Origin: SIAF01 sp046152955 | GTDB lineage: Bacteria > Planctomycetota > Planctomycetia > Planctomycetales > Planctomycetaceae | Assembly (NCBI GenBank): GCA_046152955.1 | Contig: JBJXGA010000320.1 | Span: forward strand, 1-35,422 | Direction: 5' to 3' | Length of the DNA: 35,422 nt | Shown here: one piece after another, positions 16,381 through 23,767 of the stretch | How positions within the stretch are numbered: the first letter of the stretch is position 1 | How the letters are laid out: every line of letters begins with the position of its first letter | Made by a program: the position numbers and the translations under genes | The notes under the pieces: model-generated | Seen by the model: the letters and a program-made list of their open reading frames with translations, nothing else | Told to the model about the DNA's origin: nothing | Database searches by the model: none

Positions 16381-16386
16381 TCTCCT
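16381..16386 (-). promoter_or_regulatory. Shine-Dalgarno site of ispH
   Basis: AGGAGA on the minus strand, 7 bases before the ATG at 16373. It decides the start against the longer in-frame options upstream. Confidence 0.7.
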
Positions 16387-16584
16387 GAAAAAAACATCCC
16401 CGTCGCGGCACCGGACCGCGAAGATCGATCGGGATTGCTCACCCCCCCTGAGCCGCGCAAGCCTGGCCGATGCTAAAAACGACGGCCGTATTGGCCGCCC
16501 GTCGCAACCGCCATCGCACATCAGCCGCAGCCCCCCCTGCCACAAACCGCAGACCGCATGACTCTGTAACGCAAAGTGGATGGA

Positions 16585-16609
16585 TGCGAGTGGATTTGAT
16601 TGACTCGCA
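16585..16609. repeat. 7-bp inverted repeat in a gene-free stretch
   Basis: TGCGAGT (16585-16591) and ACTCGCA (16603-16609) flank an 11-base loop. It lies in the 335-base gap 16374-16708, between the start of ispH and the end of the winged-helix gene, both on the minus strand. No T-run follows, so a terminator is unproven; it could also be an operator for ispH. Apart from this and the heptad repeat at 16642 I see nothing in the gap. Confidence 0.45.
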
Positions 16610-16641
16610 GTCGTTGAGCCGGGCCAGTCACCCCGGATAAG

Positions 16642-16669
16642 AAATCTCAAATCTCAAGACTCTCATCTC
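16642..16669. repeat. Short heptad repeat (4 units)
   Basis: Four adjacent 7-base units in one register: AAATCTC, AAATCTC, AAGACTC, TCATCTC. It lies 39 bases past the stop codon of the winged-helix gene. The 7-base period is shared with two other intergenic arrays in this window (26572 and 30131). Confidence 0.6.
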
Positions 16670-16708
16670 CGCCTTGACGACTCCCTCGATCCCCCGTCCC
16701 CATTCTCC

Positions 16709-17107
16709 TCAGGCGGGAGACCAGCCCTTGAGCATCTGCTCGGCGGCCGGGTTCGGCGCCGCGCGAACCCCTTCTGCCGCGTCGGCGATCACCTGCTCCA
16801 GCGCGCTGAGGTATTCCAGAAACCGGTCGCGCCCCTGGCGAGTGATCCGGCACAAAGTCTGAGGCCGCTTGCGATGCATCCCTTTCCAGACTTCGATGAA
16901 CCCGGCCTCCTGCAACACCTTGAGATGCCGGTTCAAGTTCCCGTCGGTCAGAGCACACTGTTCTTTCAGGTCGGTGAACAACATCCCGTCGGCATGCGTG
17001 ACCAGCGACGTCAGGATCCCCAGGCGGGCTTTTTCGTGCATCACCCGATCGAGCCCATCGTAGGCAAAGCGCCCGGCGCCGGCCGGTGCGCGCGAGTTAT
17101 TGGTCAT
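16709..17107 (-). CDS. Winged-helix transcriptional regulator
   Basis: A 132-residue DNA-binding protein. The winged helix spans about 22-95: MHEKARLGILTSLV, the helix-turn-helix LKEQCALTDGNLNRHLKVLQEAGFIEV and a wing with RKRPQTLCRITRQGRDRF. This is the compact MarR/HTH_34-like type. Its ATG lies inside the 3' end of the membrane-protein gene (11-base overlap, 17097-17107), so the two are translated together. An inverted repeat at the shared promoter is the likely site of autoregulation (inference). Length is normal for the family. The ligand or signal is unknown. Confidence 0.88.
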   Translation of the reverse strand: MTNNSRAPAGAGRFAYDGLDRVMHEKARLGILTSLVTHADGMLFTDLKEQCALTDGNLNRHLKVLQEAGFIEVWKGMHRKRPQTLCRITRQGRDRFLEYLSALEQVIADAAEGVRAAPNPAAEQMLKGWSPA

Positions 17108-17738
17108 GGAGCGTCTCCTCCAATAGGGATCGCGCTTCGGAACGCTCGAGAGTCAGGTACAGGATGCCCGAGGTCAGCAACTGACCTCCGCCAAACGTTA
17201 CCGCCATCGCCCAGGGGGACAAGGCATGCGCGTCCCGCGCCCAGATGAGCGCTCCCAGTCCACAGACCAGGTAGTACAGCGCCGCTCCCAGGATCGCCTT
17301 GGGGAGCAACCGCGCCGATGCGAACAACCCCAGGCTGAAGAACACCCCCCACAGCCCTGGAAGCATCCAAGCCGACTCAGTCGCGGACAAACTCAGCGCC
17401 ACGGTGACTCCGCCACCGACGAACACGCACGGCAAGAACTGTTCCACCGCCAGCAGCGTTTGGCGCGTTCGCAGCGGCGAAGCGCTGCTCACGCACCGCA
17501 CGATCATCTCGCTGGCGCAAATCGCCAGGCTCAAAAACGCCGCCGTCACCCACAACGCCAGATAGCCTCCCGGATCGGCGCTCGGATCCCCGACCACCGT
17601 CGGCTGCACAACCGCGGCGACCAGGGCCACCACCGCCGAAAGCGCCGCCGGCAGCGCTCGGTAGCCGCGAAATGTCTCCGAACGAGCCAGTTGCTGTCGG
17701 ATTTCAGAAACCTGCAGAAGCGCGTCTTGGAGTTCCAT
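17097..17738 (-). CDS. Multi-span membrane protein paired with the regulator
   Basis: A 213-residue protein from ATG 17738 (MELQDALLQVSEIRQQ). A short amphipathic N-terminus (about 1-20) is followed by about five to six hydrophobic segments (roughly 28-45, 55-75, 95-118, 120-140, 145-165, 172-195) and a polar tail. No catalytic motif is seen. Pairs of a small winged-helix regulator with a membrane protein of this kind are common; often the membrane protein affects or senses for the regulator, but no function is proven here. It is the first gene after the promoter at 17806-17833, with a 5' leader of about 60 bases. Confidence 0.8.
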   Translation of the reverse strand: MELQDALLQVSEIRQQLARSETFRGYRALPAALSAVVALVAAVVQPTVVGDPSADPGGYLALWVTAAFLSLAICASEMIVRCVSSASPLRTRQTLLAVEQFLPCVFVGGGVTVALSLSATESAWMLPGLWGVFFSLGLFASARLLPKAILGAALYYLVCGLGALIWARDAHALSPWAMAVTFGGGQLLTSGILYLTLERSEARSLLEETLHDQ

Positions 17739-17791
17739 GGGTGTGAATTCCGGAGAGAGCGACGGCCGAAAACGGCACGTCCCAGATGCAA

Positions 17792-17808
17792 ACTTTGTTA
17801 TGCAAAGT
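17792..17808. promoter_or_regulatory. Inverted repeat, likely operator
   Basis: ACTTTG (17792-17797) and CAAAGT (17803-17808) are separated by 5 bases. The repeat overlaps the -10 box of the promoter and covers the likely transcription start, the usual place for repression. The winged-helix protein of the same operon is the natural candidate to bind it; this is inference. Confidence 0.6.
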
Positions 17809-17833
17809 ATAACGCCCGGCGGCAAGGTGTCAA
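17806..17833 (-). promoter_or_regulatory. Sigma70-type promoter for the membrane protein/regulator operon
   Basis: On the minus strand the -35 box is TTGACA (17828-17833) and the -10 box is TATACT (17806-17811), with a 16-base spacer. The -35 is perfect consensus. It points to the ATG at 17738. Confidence 0.75.
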
Positions 17834-17875
17834 GGGATTTTCAGCGACGACGGACCATGGGGAGATCGCAACCGC

Positions 17876-18595
17876 CTATTGCGGTTGCCGTCGATCCAAC
17901 TGCGCGGCCAGACGGCGCACGAATTCGGCATGTTCCGCCGAAGCCAGGCCGGCCTGGAGCGCCGCCATCAGTCGGGGATAATCTCCGTCCAGCAGGGCCG
18001 CTCCATCAATCCACATCCCAGGGAACGTGCGGATGCGATAAATGCCATCCGCGTCGGGATGCAACGGTTGTCTCTGCGACAAATCGAACCAGTGCAGCTC
18101 GCGTTCAACCGGGCAGACGACCAGGTACTCGAGAACGCCATACTTGATGAAGTCTTCCAACTTCGACTGCAAATCCAGATCCTGCTTCGACTGCAAATCC
18201 AGATCCTGGGTGCTGACCGAAATTTCGGCGAGGAACTCGGGTGGCCCGTCCACGTAATCCCCGTCGGTCGTACCGGACCGACCTCCCGACTCTGGGAGAA
18301 TTCGAAGATAGAGATCGGGCTGCGGCTCCGCGTCGGGGCCAAGAAGTACCGTCGCGTTGTCGCCCGCTTCAACGCCTTGGGTTCCCCCCATGTAGGCGGC
18401 GAACACCGCCCCCAGGTTGAGGTGAACGATTCCATGCCGCCGACGAAGGGGTGAGGCCACGTACACGGTTCCTCCGACAAGTTCCGCCTTGATTTCTTCC
18501 GGCTCGAGCTCGTACAGACGATGGAACTCCTCTCGGGCCATGCGTGTTCCCGTTTCGAAGATCGGCCCGACTGGTGCTGCCGGAATCGTCGCCAT
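17876..18595 (-). CDS. Uma2-family (DUF820) PD-(D/E)XK nuclease-like protein
   Basis: A 239-residue protein of the Uma2 family, which has a restriction-endonuclease-like fold and is usually of unknown role. Visible blocks are REEFHRLYELEPEEIKAELVGGTVY (about 21-45), the Asp of EPQPDLYL (Asp94), FLAEIS with Glu124, and YGVLEYLVV. The acidic pair is kept, so the fold may be active. Between Glu124 and the next helix an eight-residue unit QDLDLQSK occurs twice in tandem (130-145), from a 24-bp duplication that lengthens a catalytic-core loop. The start at 18595 is chosen over an internal ATG (MAREEF, residue 19). It is single, on the minus strand, divergent from the TIR gene. Confidence 0.88.
   Translation of the reverse strand: MATIPAAPVGPIFETGTRMAREEFHRLYELEPEEIKAELVGGTVYVASPLRRRHGIVHLNLGAVFAAYMGGTQGVEAGDNATVLLGPDAEPQPDLYLRILPESGGRSGTTDGDYVDGPPEFLAEISVSTQDLDLQSKQDLDLQSKLEDFIKYGVLEYLVVCPVERELHWFDLSQRQPLHPDADGIYRIRTFPGMWIDGAALLDGDYPRLMAALQAGLASAEHAEFVRRLAAQLDRRQPQ
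18161..18208. repeat. 24-bp perfect tandem duplication inside the Uma2 gene
   Basis: Bases 18161-18184 and 18185-18208 are identical and directly adjacent. The unit starts CTTCGACTGC and ends AGATCCTG. Being a multiple of three, it keeps the frame. Perfect identity suggests a recent or unstable duplication. Confidence 0.95.
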
Positions 18596-18663
18596 CCAAG
18601 TCTCCCCATCGCGCGTTGCACAAACTCCATCCGATGAATTCTACCAGACCCAATCCAGTTCGA

Positions 18664-18806
18664 GCAACAGGGGCGGAGCGACCGCGATCATCAGGCGAAC
18701 GCCCCAGCGTAAGCTGGCCGGTAGTGGGGCAACAGGGACTGAGCGACCGCGATCATCAGGCGAACGGCCCAGCGTAAGCTGGCCGGTAGTAGGGGCAACA
18801 GGGGCT
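18664..18806. repeat. Tandem 65/66-bp intergenic repeat with GTAA-loop hairpin
   Basis: Unit A (18664-18728) and unit B (18729-18794) are nearly identical, and a third unit starts at 18795 and diverges after about 14 bases. Each starts GCAACAGGG and contains the hairpin CCAGC-GTAA-GCTGG (18704-18717 and 18769-18782), whose loop read on the plus strand is of the GNRA type. The repeat fills much of the 362-base gene-free stretch between the Uma2 and TIR genes. It looks like a REP-like element rather than a coding sequence. Confidence 0.85.
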
Positions 18807-18882
18807 GATTGACGGCGAGCAATCGAAGCAACGTAGTTTGGCATAATCTTGTAGGATGCTGCAAAATCCTAACCTGGACCGC

Positions 18883-18912
18883 TTGTTCGCGCCTGGTGCC
18901 GGGGAGCATAAT
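18883..18912 (+). promoter_or_regulatory. Possible promoter of the TIR-pseudokinase-globin gene
   Basis: TTGTTC (18883-18888) and CATAAT (18907-18912) are 18 bases apart. The -10 box is good and the -35 box weak. A 6-bp inverted repeat (TAGGAT 18852-18857, ATCCTA 18866-18871) lies just upstream and could bind a regulator. This is a weak call. Confidence 0.3.
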
Positions 18913-18957
18913 GAATTCGCAACCCATCCGACTGGCCGTGAGAGTTGAGAACGCTCC

Positions 18958-20805
18958 ATGCCTTCCGCACGCTTTACCTACGACGTCTTCCTGAGCCACA
19001 GCAGCCGCGACAAGGCCAAGGCGCGGCAGGTCGCCGAAAAACTGCATCAGATGGGCCTGCGTGTCTGGTTTGACGAATGGTCGATCATCCCTGGGCAGTT
19101 GATCGGCAAGGCGATCGACGAGGGGCTGGAACAGTCGCGGATTCTGGTATTGGCGATGTCCAAGGCGTCGTTCGATTCCGACTGGGTGACGCTGGAAACG
19201 CAGGCGGCGCTGTTTCGGGATCCGATCAATCGGGAGCGGCGTTTCGTCCCGGTCTGTCTCGACACGCTGGAGGACGCGCAGATTCCACGGATGTTGCGGG
19301 GTTTCAAATACATCGATTTGTCACAGGCAGCCGAAGCCGAGTACGAAAAACTGAAGGGGCTGTGCCAACAGGAAACGGCCGAGCGTCCGCCGGCCGCTGC
19401 GACAGCGCCCGGAGCGACCTGCTCGGAGCCAGAGGAGGAAGCTCCGGAAGTCCGCGGGATCCGCGCCACACAGCGGATGCTGCGAGACCGTCTGCACGAG
19501 AACTTTGAGCTCGGTGAGTGCATCCATTCCGATGACTTCGAGACGCTATTCGTCGCACGGGATCGCAATATGGGACGCGACGTGGCGATCAAGGTCCCGA
19601 ATCTTCCTGCGTATGAAGCCGACGTCGTGGCGCGCCGCTTTTACAGAAAAATGCAGGCGGTCTCGCTCCTCAACCATTCCAGCATCATCCCCGTACATGC
19701 CGGATTCCTGATCGACCACCTGCCGATTCTGGTGATGGGGTACGTGCGCGGCGTCACGCTGGAGGAACTGATCGACCGGACCGGCGCGCAGCCGTTGCGA
19801 AAGATTCGCCGACTCCTGAGCGAAGTCGGCGAAGCGCTCAACTACTCGCACCGGTACCGCGCGAATCACCATCGGTTGCGGCCTTCGAGCATCCTATACG
19901 ACGATGACGGGAATGCGATGATCACCCCGCTCAATTTTGCCCAGGAGGGGGACTCCGGATCGCTGGGTCGAGACAGCTCAGAAGCGGACCTGCGCCGGGC
20001 GAGCTATGACGCCCCCGAACGGTTCTTTCGGACTCCGGAGGAATTGGACAAGGCGGACCAGTATTCGCTGGGGATGATCGCCTATGAGATGCTGATTGGC
20101 GAGCGAATCGTCGATCCCGCCAGCTACGAGAGCCTCAAACAGACCAAGCTCAAGTTCAGCCAACTCTCTGCTCCCGAAGAGTTTGGGCGAACAAACTGCC
20201 CCGCCCGATTCTGGGACATCCTGAAACGGATGTTGGCGGAAAATCCAGGAGAGCGCTACGAGTCCTTCTCGGATCTCTTGAGCGACGTGCGCACGTTGGC
20301 GAACGACGACGACCTGGGTTTGGAGCGCAAAAAGGAAACCCTACTTGGCCAAGCGCTCGCGACGGTCCACGACAGTCTGCGCCGCTGCCGCCTGCAACAC
20401 AACTTTTTCAGGGACTTCTATCAACACCTCTTGACCAACAGGGCGGTGCAGGGAATCTTCCAGCGGCAAGAACTGGACGCCGTCGAATCGCAGCGACAAC
20501 ATTGGCTGTTGCGCGAGGCGCTCGACCTTTTGGTCAGCTATGCCGACGAACCCGCTTCTCCAAAACTCCATGTTTTGTCGCGCGTTGCAGAGACCCATGC
20601 GCTCTATCGCGTGAACGAACGGATGTACGACTGGTTCCTCGAGGCCGTCATCGAGACGGTGAAGCGCCACGACCCACTGTGTCGGCAAATCAACTCGCAG
20701 GAAGAGGAGATCACCGCGGCCTGGATTACGGCCTTGCAACCAGGGTTGGCGTTCCTGAAAACGAGTTCCGCTCGTCGCGGTCGGACCAGCCGGTTAGCGA
20801 AATAG
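18958..20805 (+). CDS. TIR - pseudokinase - globin fusion protein
   Basis: A 615-residue soluble protein with three domains. (1) TIR, about 6-125: YDVFLSHSSRDK, LRVWFDEW, and DSDWVTLE where Glu80 sits at the NADase catalytic position. (2) Kinase fold, about 182-447: VAIK Lys212, APE (352-354) and DQYSLG Asp367 are kept, but the Gly-rich loop is lost, the HRDLKPSN stretch reads HHRLRPSS (304-311), and DFG reads PLN (324-326), so it should not phosphorylate. (3) Globin, about 464-602: B10-like Tyr488, Phe501 at CD1, Gln512/Gln514 near E7, proximal His547 in ETHALYRVNERMYDWFL, which matches the spacing of flavohaemoglobin around its F8 His, and Trp589. A Pro/Ala/Glu linker (about 139-165) joins TIR to kinase. 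No reductase domain, signal peptide or membrane span is present. It is monocistronic: Uma2 is divergent and the DUF1501 gene convergent. Inference: haem ligand state, passed through the pseudokinase, controls TIR NAD cleavage or assembly, in defence or oxygen/NO stress. Confidence 0.88.
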   Translation: MPSARFTYDVFLSHSSRDKAKARQVAEKLHQMGLRVWFDEWSIIPGQLIGKAIDEGLEQSRILVLAMSKASFDSDWVTLETQAALFRDPINRERRFVPVCLDTLEDAQIPRMLRGFKYIDLSQAAEAEYEKLKGLCQQETAERPPAAATAPGATCSEPEEEAPEVRGIRATQRMLRDRLHENFELGECIHSDDFETLFVARDRNMGRDVAIKVPNLPAYEADVVARRFYRKMQAVSLLNHSSIIPVHAGFLIDHLPILVMGYVRGVTLEELIDRTGAQPLRKIRRLLSEVGEALNYSHRYRANHHRLRPSSILYDDDGNAMITPLNFAQEGDSGSLGRDSSEADLRRASYDAPERFFRTPEELDKADQYSLGMIAYEMLIGERIVDPASYESLKQTKLKFSQLSAPEEFGRTNCPARFWDILKRMLAENPGERYESFSDLLSDVRTLANDDDLGLERKKETLLGQALATVHDSLRRCRLQHNFFRDFYQHLLTNRAVQGIFQRQELDAVESQRQHWLLREALDLLVSYADEPASPKLHVLSRVAETHALYRVNERMYDWFLEAVIETVKRHDPLCRQINSQEEEITAAWITALQPGLAFLKTSSARRGRTSRLAK

Positions 20806-20866
20806 GCGATTCCGGGACAAGGACCACGACGTGCTGGCCGAAGCACCTGTCGCGCCACGCCTCCGC

Positions 20867-22321
20867 TCAACCCACCACCTGCTCCACCACGCGCCCTTCC
20901 ACGTCGGTCAGCCGGTAGTCGCGTCCCGAGTGGAAGTAGGTCAGGTGCTTGTGCTCGATCCCCAAGAGATGCAGGATCGTGGCGTGAAAATCGTGGACAT
21001 GAACTTTGTCTTCCACGGCGGCGAATCCAAAGTCGTCGGTCGCGCCGATCGTTTGCCCCCCTTTGACTCCCCCGCCCGCCAACCAGGCGGAAAAGCCCCG
21101 CGGACTGTGGTCCCGCCCTTTGCCGTTCTGCGCGGTGGGAGTTCTGCCGAATTCTCCCGTCCAGACGATGAGCGTTTCGTCGAGCAGGCCCCGCGCTGCA
21201 AGATCCAGGATCAAGCCGGCCATGGGCTTGTCGGTCTCCCGGCAGTGCAGCTCGTGATTTTTGTCGACGTCGCCGTGCGCATCCCAGTTCTGATCGTTGT
21301 GCCCCCCTCCCGAATAAACCTGGATGAAGCGGACGCCACGCTCGACCAGCCGACGGGCCATCAGCAGGCGGCGGCCGAATTTCTCAGTGACGGGATCGTC
21401 CAGCCCGTAGAGCTGTTGCGTCGCCTGACTCTCCTGCGCCAGATCGACGGCCGCGGGGGCCTCGCTCTGCATGCGGAACGCCAGTTCATACGTGCCGATC
21501 CGGGCAGCCAGTTCCGATTCTCCCGGCTTGCGGTCGAGGTGCTGGCGATTGAGCTCTCCCAACAGATCAAGCTGGTCGCGCCTCCGCGCGGTGGAGGTTC
21601 CTTCTGGCGGAGCCAGATCGATGATCGGCGCGCCGGTCGTTCGGAACTGCGTCCCCTGAAACGTGGCCGGCATGAAACCGCTCCCCCAGTTAGGAGGGCC
21701 GCCGATCGGTCCGCCCCGATGGTCGAGCATGACGACGTAACCGGGCAGATTTTGATTGAGCGTTCCCAGGCCGTACGTCGCCCAGGAGCCGACGCTGGGG
21801 AACCCCTGCCGCAGGTAGCCGGTGTTCATCTGCAAGAGGCCCGAGCCATGCGCAAAGCTGTCGGCGTACATCGAGCGGATGACGGCCAGATGATCGACCA
21901 CCCCCGCCAGATGGGGATACATGTCACACACCGGAATACCGCTGGCGCCGGCTGGCGTGAAGGCGCGCGTGCTTCCCAGCAGCGTTCCAGGATTGCGGGT
22001 TTTGAACAGCGGATCGGCGTCCAGATTGGGAATCGGCTGGCCGGAACGGCGTGTCAGTTCCGGCTTCGGATCCCAGGTGTCAACCTGGCTCACGCCGCCG
22101 TACATGAACAGAAAGATCACGGCCTTGGCCTTGCCGGTGAAATGGGGCTGCCGGGGAGCCAGCGGGTTAACGGCATCGGCCGCGGCGGCAGGACGATCGA
22201 AGAAACCATCCGCGGCAAGCATCGCCGTCAAGGCCGTTCCAGTGAACCCCATCCCTGTTTCCCAGAGGAATTCACGACGGGTTCTGCCGCAGGGGGTCAG
22301 ACGGGGGAGCGGGGAATGCAT
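20867..22321 (-). CDS. Tat-exported DUF1501 protein
   Basis: A 484-residue member of DUF1501, a family greatly expanded in planctomycetes and related to the sulfatase/alkaline phosphatase fold. The N-terminus has a twin-arginine signal (TRREFL, Arg15-Arg16). Typical blocks are FLFMYGGVSQVDTWDPKP, SFAHGSGLLQMNTGY, GPPNWGSGFMPATFQGT, GGHNDQNWDAHG and WTGEFGRTPTAQNGKGRDHSPRGFSAWLAGGGVKGG, with His/Asp that could bind metal. The substrate is unknown. DUF1501 genes are commonly paired with DUF1549/DUF1553 genes; none is found here, only a small membrane protein 68 bases upstream on the same strand. Length and ends are normal. Confidence 0.93.
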   Translation of the reverse strand: MHSPLPRLTPCGRTRREFLWETGMGFTGTALTAMLAADGFFDRPAAAADAVNPLAPRQPHFTGKAKAVIFLFMYGGVSQVDTWDPKPELTRRSGQPIPNLDADPLFKTRNPGTLLGSTRAFTPAGASGIPVCDMYPHLAGVVDHLAVIRSMYADSFAHGSGLLQMNTGYLRQGFPSVGSWATYGLGTLNQNLPGYVVMLDHRGGPIGGPPNWGSGFMPATFQGTQFRTTGAPIIDLAPPEGTSTARRRDQLDLLGELNRQHLDRKPGESELAARIGTYELAFRMQSEAPAAVDLAQESQATQQLYGLDDPVTEKFGRRLLMARRLVERGVRFIQVYSGGGHNDQNWDAHGDVDKNHELHCRETDKPMAGLILDLAARGLLDETLIVWTGEFGRTPTAQNGKGRDHSPRGFSAWLAGGGVKGGQTIGATDDFGFAAVEDKVHVHDFHATILHLLGIEHKHLTYFHSGRDYRLTDVEGRVVEQVVG

Positions 22322-22389
22322 GGAGTCGGGACTCGGGAAACGGTGTGATCAGGAGTGGTCCGGGATCGGGGAATGTACTTGGCCGCAGG

Positions 22390-22644
22390 CTATGGGGTAA
22401 CCCCCATGCGAGTCATAATCCACAACAGCGGGGCGTAAATCGTTCGCAGTACGACTCCCACGTTTTCGTGCGCCGTGGGGGAGATGCCCCTCACGAACCC
22501 ATCAACATAGCGGGTTTTCAGAACCAGTTCATCGACGAAGATCAATGCGAAGGGCCCGAAATAGGCCAGGAATAGGGAACCGATGGTCCACAGAACCACT
22601 GCCGTGCTCTTGCCGCCAGCTCGGTGTTCCTGGGAATCAGACAT
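22390..22644 (-). CDS. Small two-span membrane protein
   Basis: An 84-residue protein with two hydrophobic segments (about 15-38, VVLWTIGSLFLAYFGPFALIFV, and about 62-79, VVLRTIYAPLLWIMTRMG) and a polar N-terminus with Ser, Glu and Arg. I do not recognise the family. It precedes the DUF1501 gene by 68 bases on the same strand and may be cotranscribed with it. Amino-acid composition and position support a real gene; no catalytic or binding motif is seen. Confidence 0.6.
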   Translation of the reverse strand: MSDSQEHRAGGKSTAVVLWTIGSLFLAYFGPFALIFVDELVLKTRYVDGFVRGISPTAHENVGVVLRTIYAPLLWIMTRMGVTP

Positions 22645-22793
22645 TGGGTAGCGCCCGGACTGGAAGGAGATTTACGACAATCCCGCTTGGATTTCTGATT
22701 ATTTCAAATCGCCGCGCGACTTGCCAAGCCCGATCTCAAAATTCAGCCTGCTCTCCTGCTGTTTCCAATTCAGCCGACACGCTCCGCGCGGAT

Positions 22794-23729
22794 TCAACGG
22801 GTCGCAAACCCAAGTCGCCGCGGGGTTTCGCAGAGAATCTTCCGGCGAGTTTCCTCATCCAACCCCAATTCGTGGGTGAAGACGCGCAGGTGCTGTGCAT
22901 AGGTTGCCTTCGGGCACCACAACTCGCAGGGAAAATCGCTTCCCCAGACGCACCGCTGGGGACCAAACGCCTGGATGATCTGGTGGCACGAGTCGTGCAT
23001 GTCGCGAAAGGGATATTCTTCGGCGCTGCCGGTGACGACGTGCGACAACTTGGCATTCACATTGGGGAGCGCCGCCAGCGCCAGCATGTCCTCCAGGATC
23101 GCCTGGTAGTCCTTCCCCGCCACCAGATTCAGGGCGTGATCAACCACCAGCGACAATTTGGGATAGCGCGCGGCCAAGGTCTCGATTTGCGGTCGGCTGT
23201 CCCGGTTGGTCAGGGCGCAGGCCGTGATCCCCAGTCGTTCGCAAGTGGCCAACAGGGCGTTGTTGCCCGGTTCGTCGAGTCGCCCCGTTTTCTGGTGATT
23301 GATGAATCGCAACCCCCGAATATTGTATTCGCGCACGTACCGTTCGAGAGTCGCCGGACTTTGCGGATCGTCGGGATTGAGCAGCACAACTCCCGTCATC
23401 ACATCCCGACCGTCGCGGCAGGCGTCGGCGGTGAAGCGGTTGTCCCATCCATAATATGTGAAGGTGTGAATGGCCGCCGCCGAGCGAACACCCGCGGCCT
23501 GAAGCTCTTTTCGCAAATGGGCGATCGTCCCTTTGCCAGCCGGAGGACGATACGGCTTTTCGATCGGGGCGTACGTCCGGTCGTCATCGGCGTAGATATG
23601 GGCGTGACAATCGATGATGTCACGGGATGGTTCGGCGGCCGCAGTCGCGGAACCAAACGCCGCCAGCCCGGCGGCGGCCGCGCCAGCGCAACCCAGAAAT
23701 CCGCGCCGCGAAAGGTGGTGTGTGCTCAT
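22794..23729 (-). CDS. Tat-exported amidohydrolase (amidohydrolase 2 family)
   Basis: A 311-residue protein. The N-terminal SRRGFLG (Arg8-Arg9) followed by an Ala/Gly-rich stretch to about residue 32 is a Tat signal, so it acts outside the cytoplasm. The mature part is a TIM-barrel metal-dependent hydrolase: IIDCHAHIY with the HxH pair His42/His44, then GLRFINHQ, LSLVVDHALN, NVNAKLSHVV and CVWGSDFP with the metal-type Asp. Members hydrolyse or decarboxylate varied compounds, so no substrate is claimed. ATG 23729 is chosen since it opens the signal peptide. It starts 38 bases after the enolase-superfamily gene on the same strand, and both may serve one sugar-acid or lactone pathway (inference). 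Confidence 0.88.
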   Translation of the reverse strand: MSTHHLSRRGFLGCAGAAAAGLAAFGSATAAAEPSRDIIDCHAHIYADDDRTYAPIEKPYRPPAGKGTIAHLRKELQAAGVRSAAAIHTFTYYGWDNRFTADACRDGRDVMTGVVLLNPDDPQSPATLERYVREYNIRGLRFINHQKTGRLDEPGNNALLATCERLGITACALTNRDSRPQIETLAARYPKLSLVVDHALNLVAGKDYQAILEDMLALAALPNVNAKLSHVVTGSAEEYPFRDMHDSCHQIIQAFGPQRCVWGSDFPCELWCPKATYAQHLRVFTHELGLDEETRRKILCETPRRLGFATR

Positions 23730-23767
23730 AGTCGCGTCCATTCGAGGTGGATGGGGCTCGTCCCCGA

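Noticed and set aside
16585..16609. Terminator downstream of the winged-helix gene
   Set aside because: The 7-bp stem has an 11-base loop and no T-run in either direction, so it is listed only as an inverted repeat.
18664..18806. CRISPR array
   Set aside because: Units are directly adjacent and nearly identical along their full length, with no variable spacers and no cas genes.
20831..22348. 505-codon plus-strand open frame opposite the DUF1501 gene
   Set aside because: It is a GC-driven shadow; the minus strand encodes a full, recognisable DUF1501 protein with a Tat signal.
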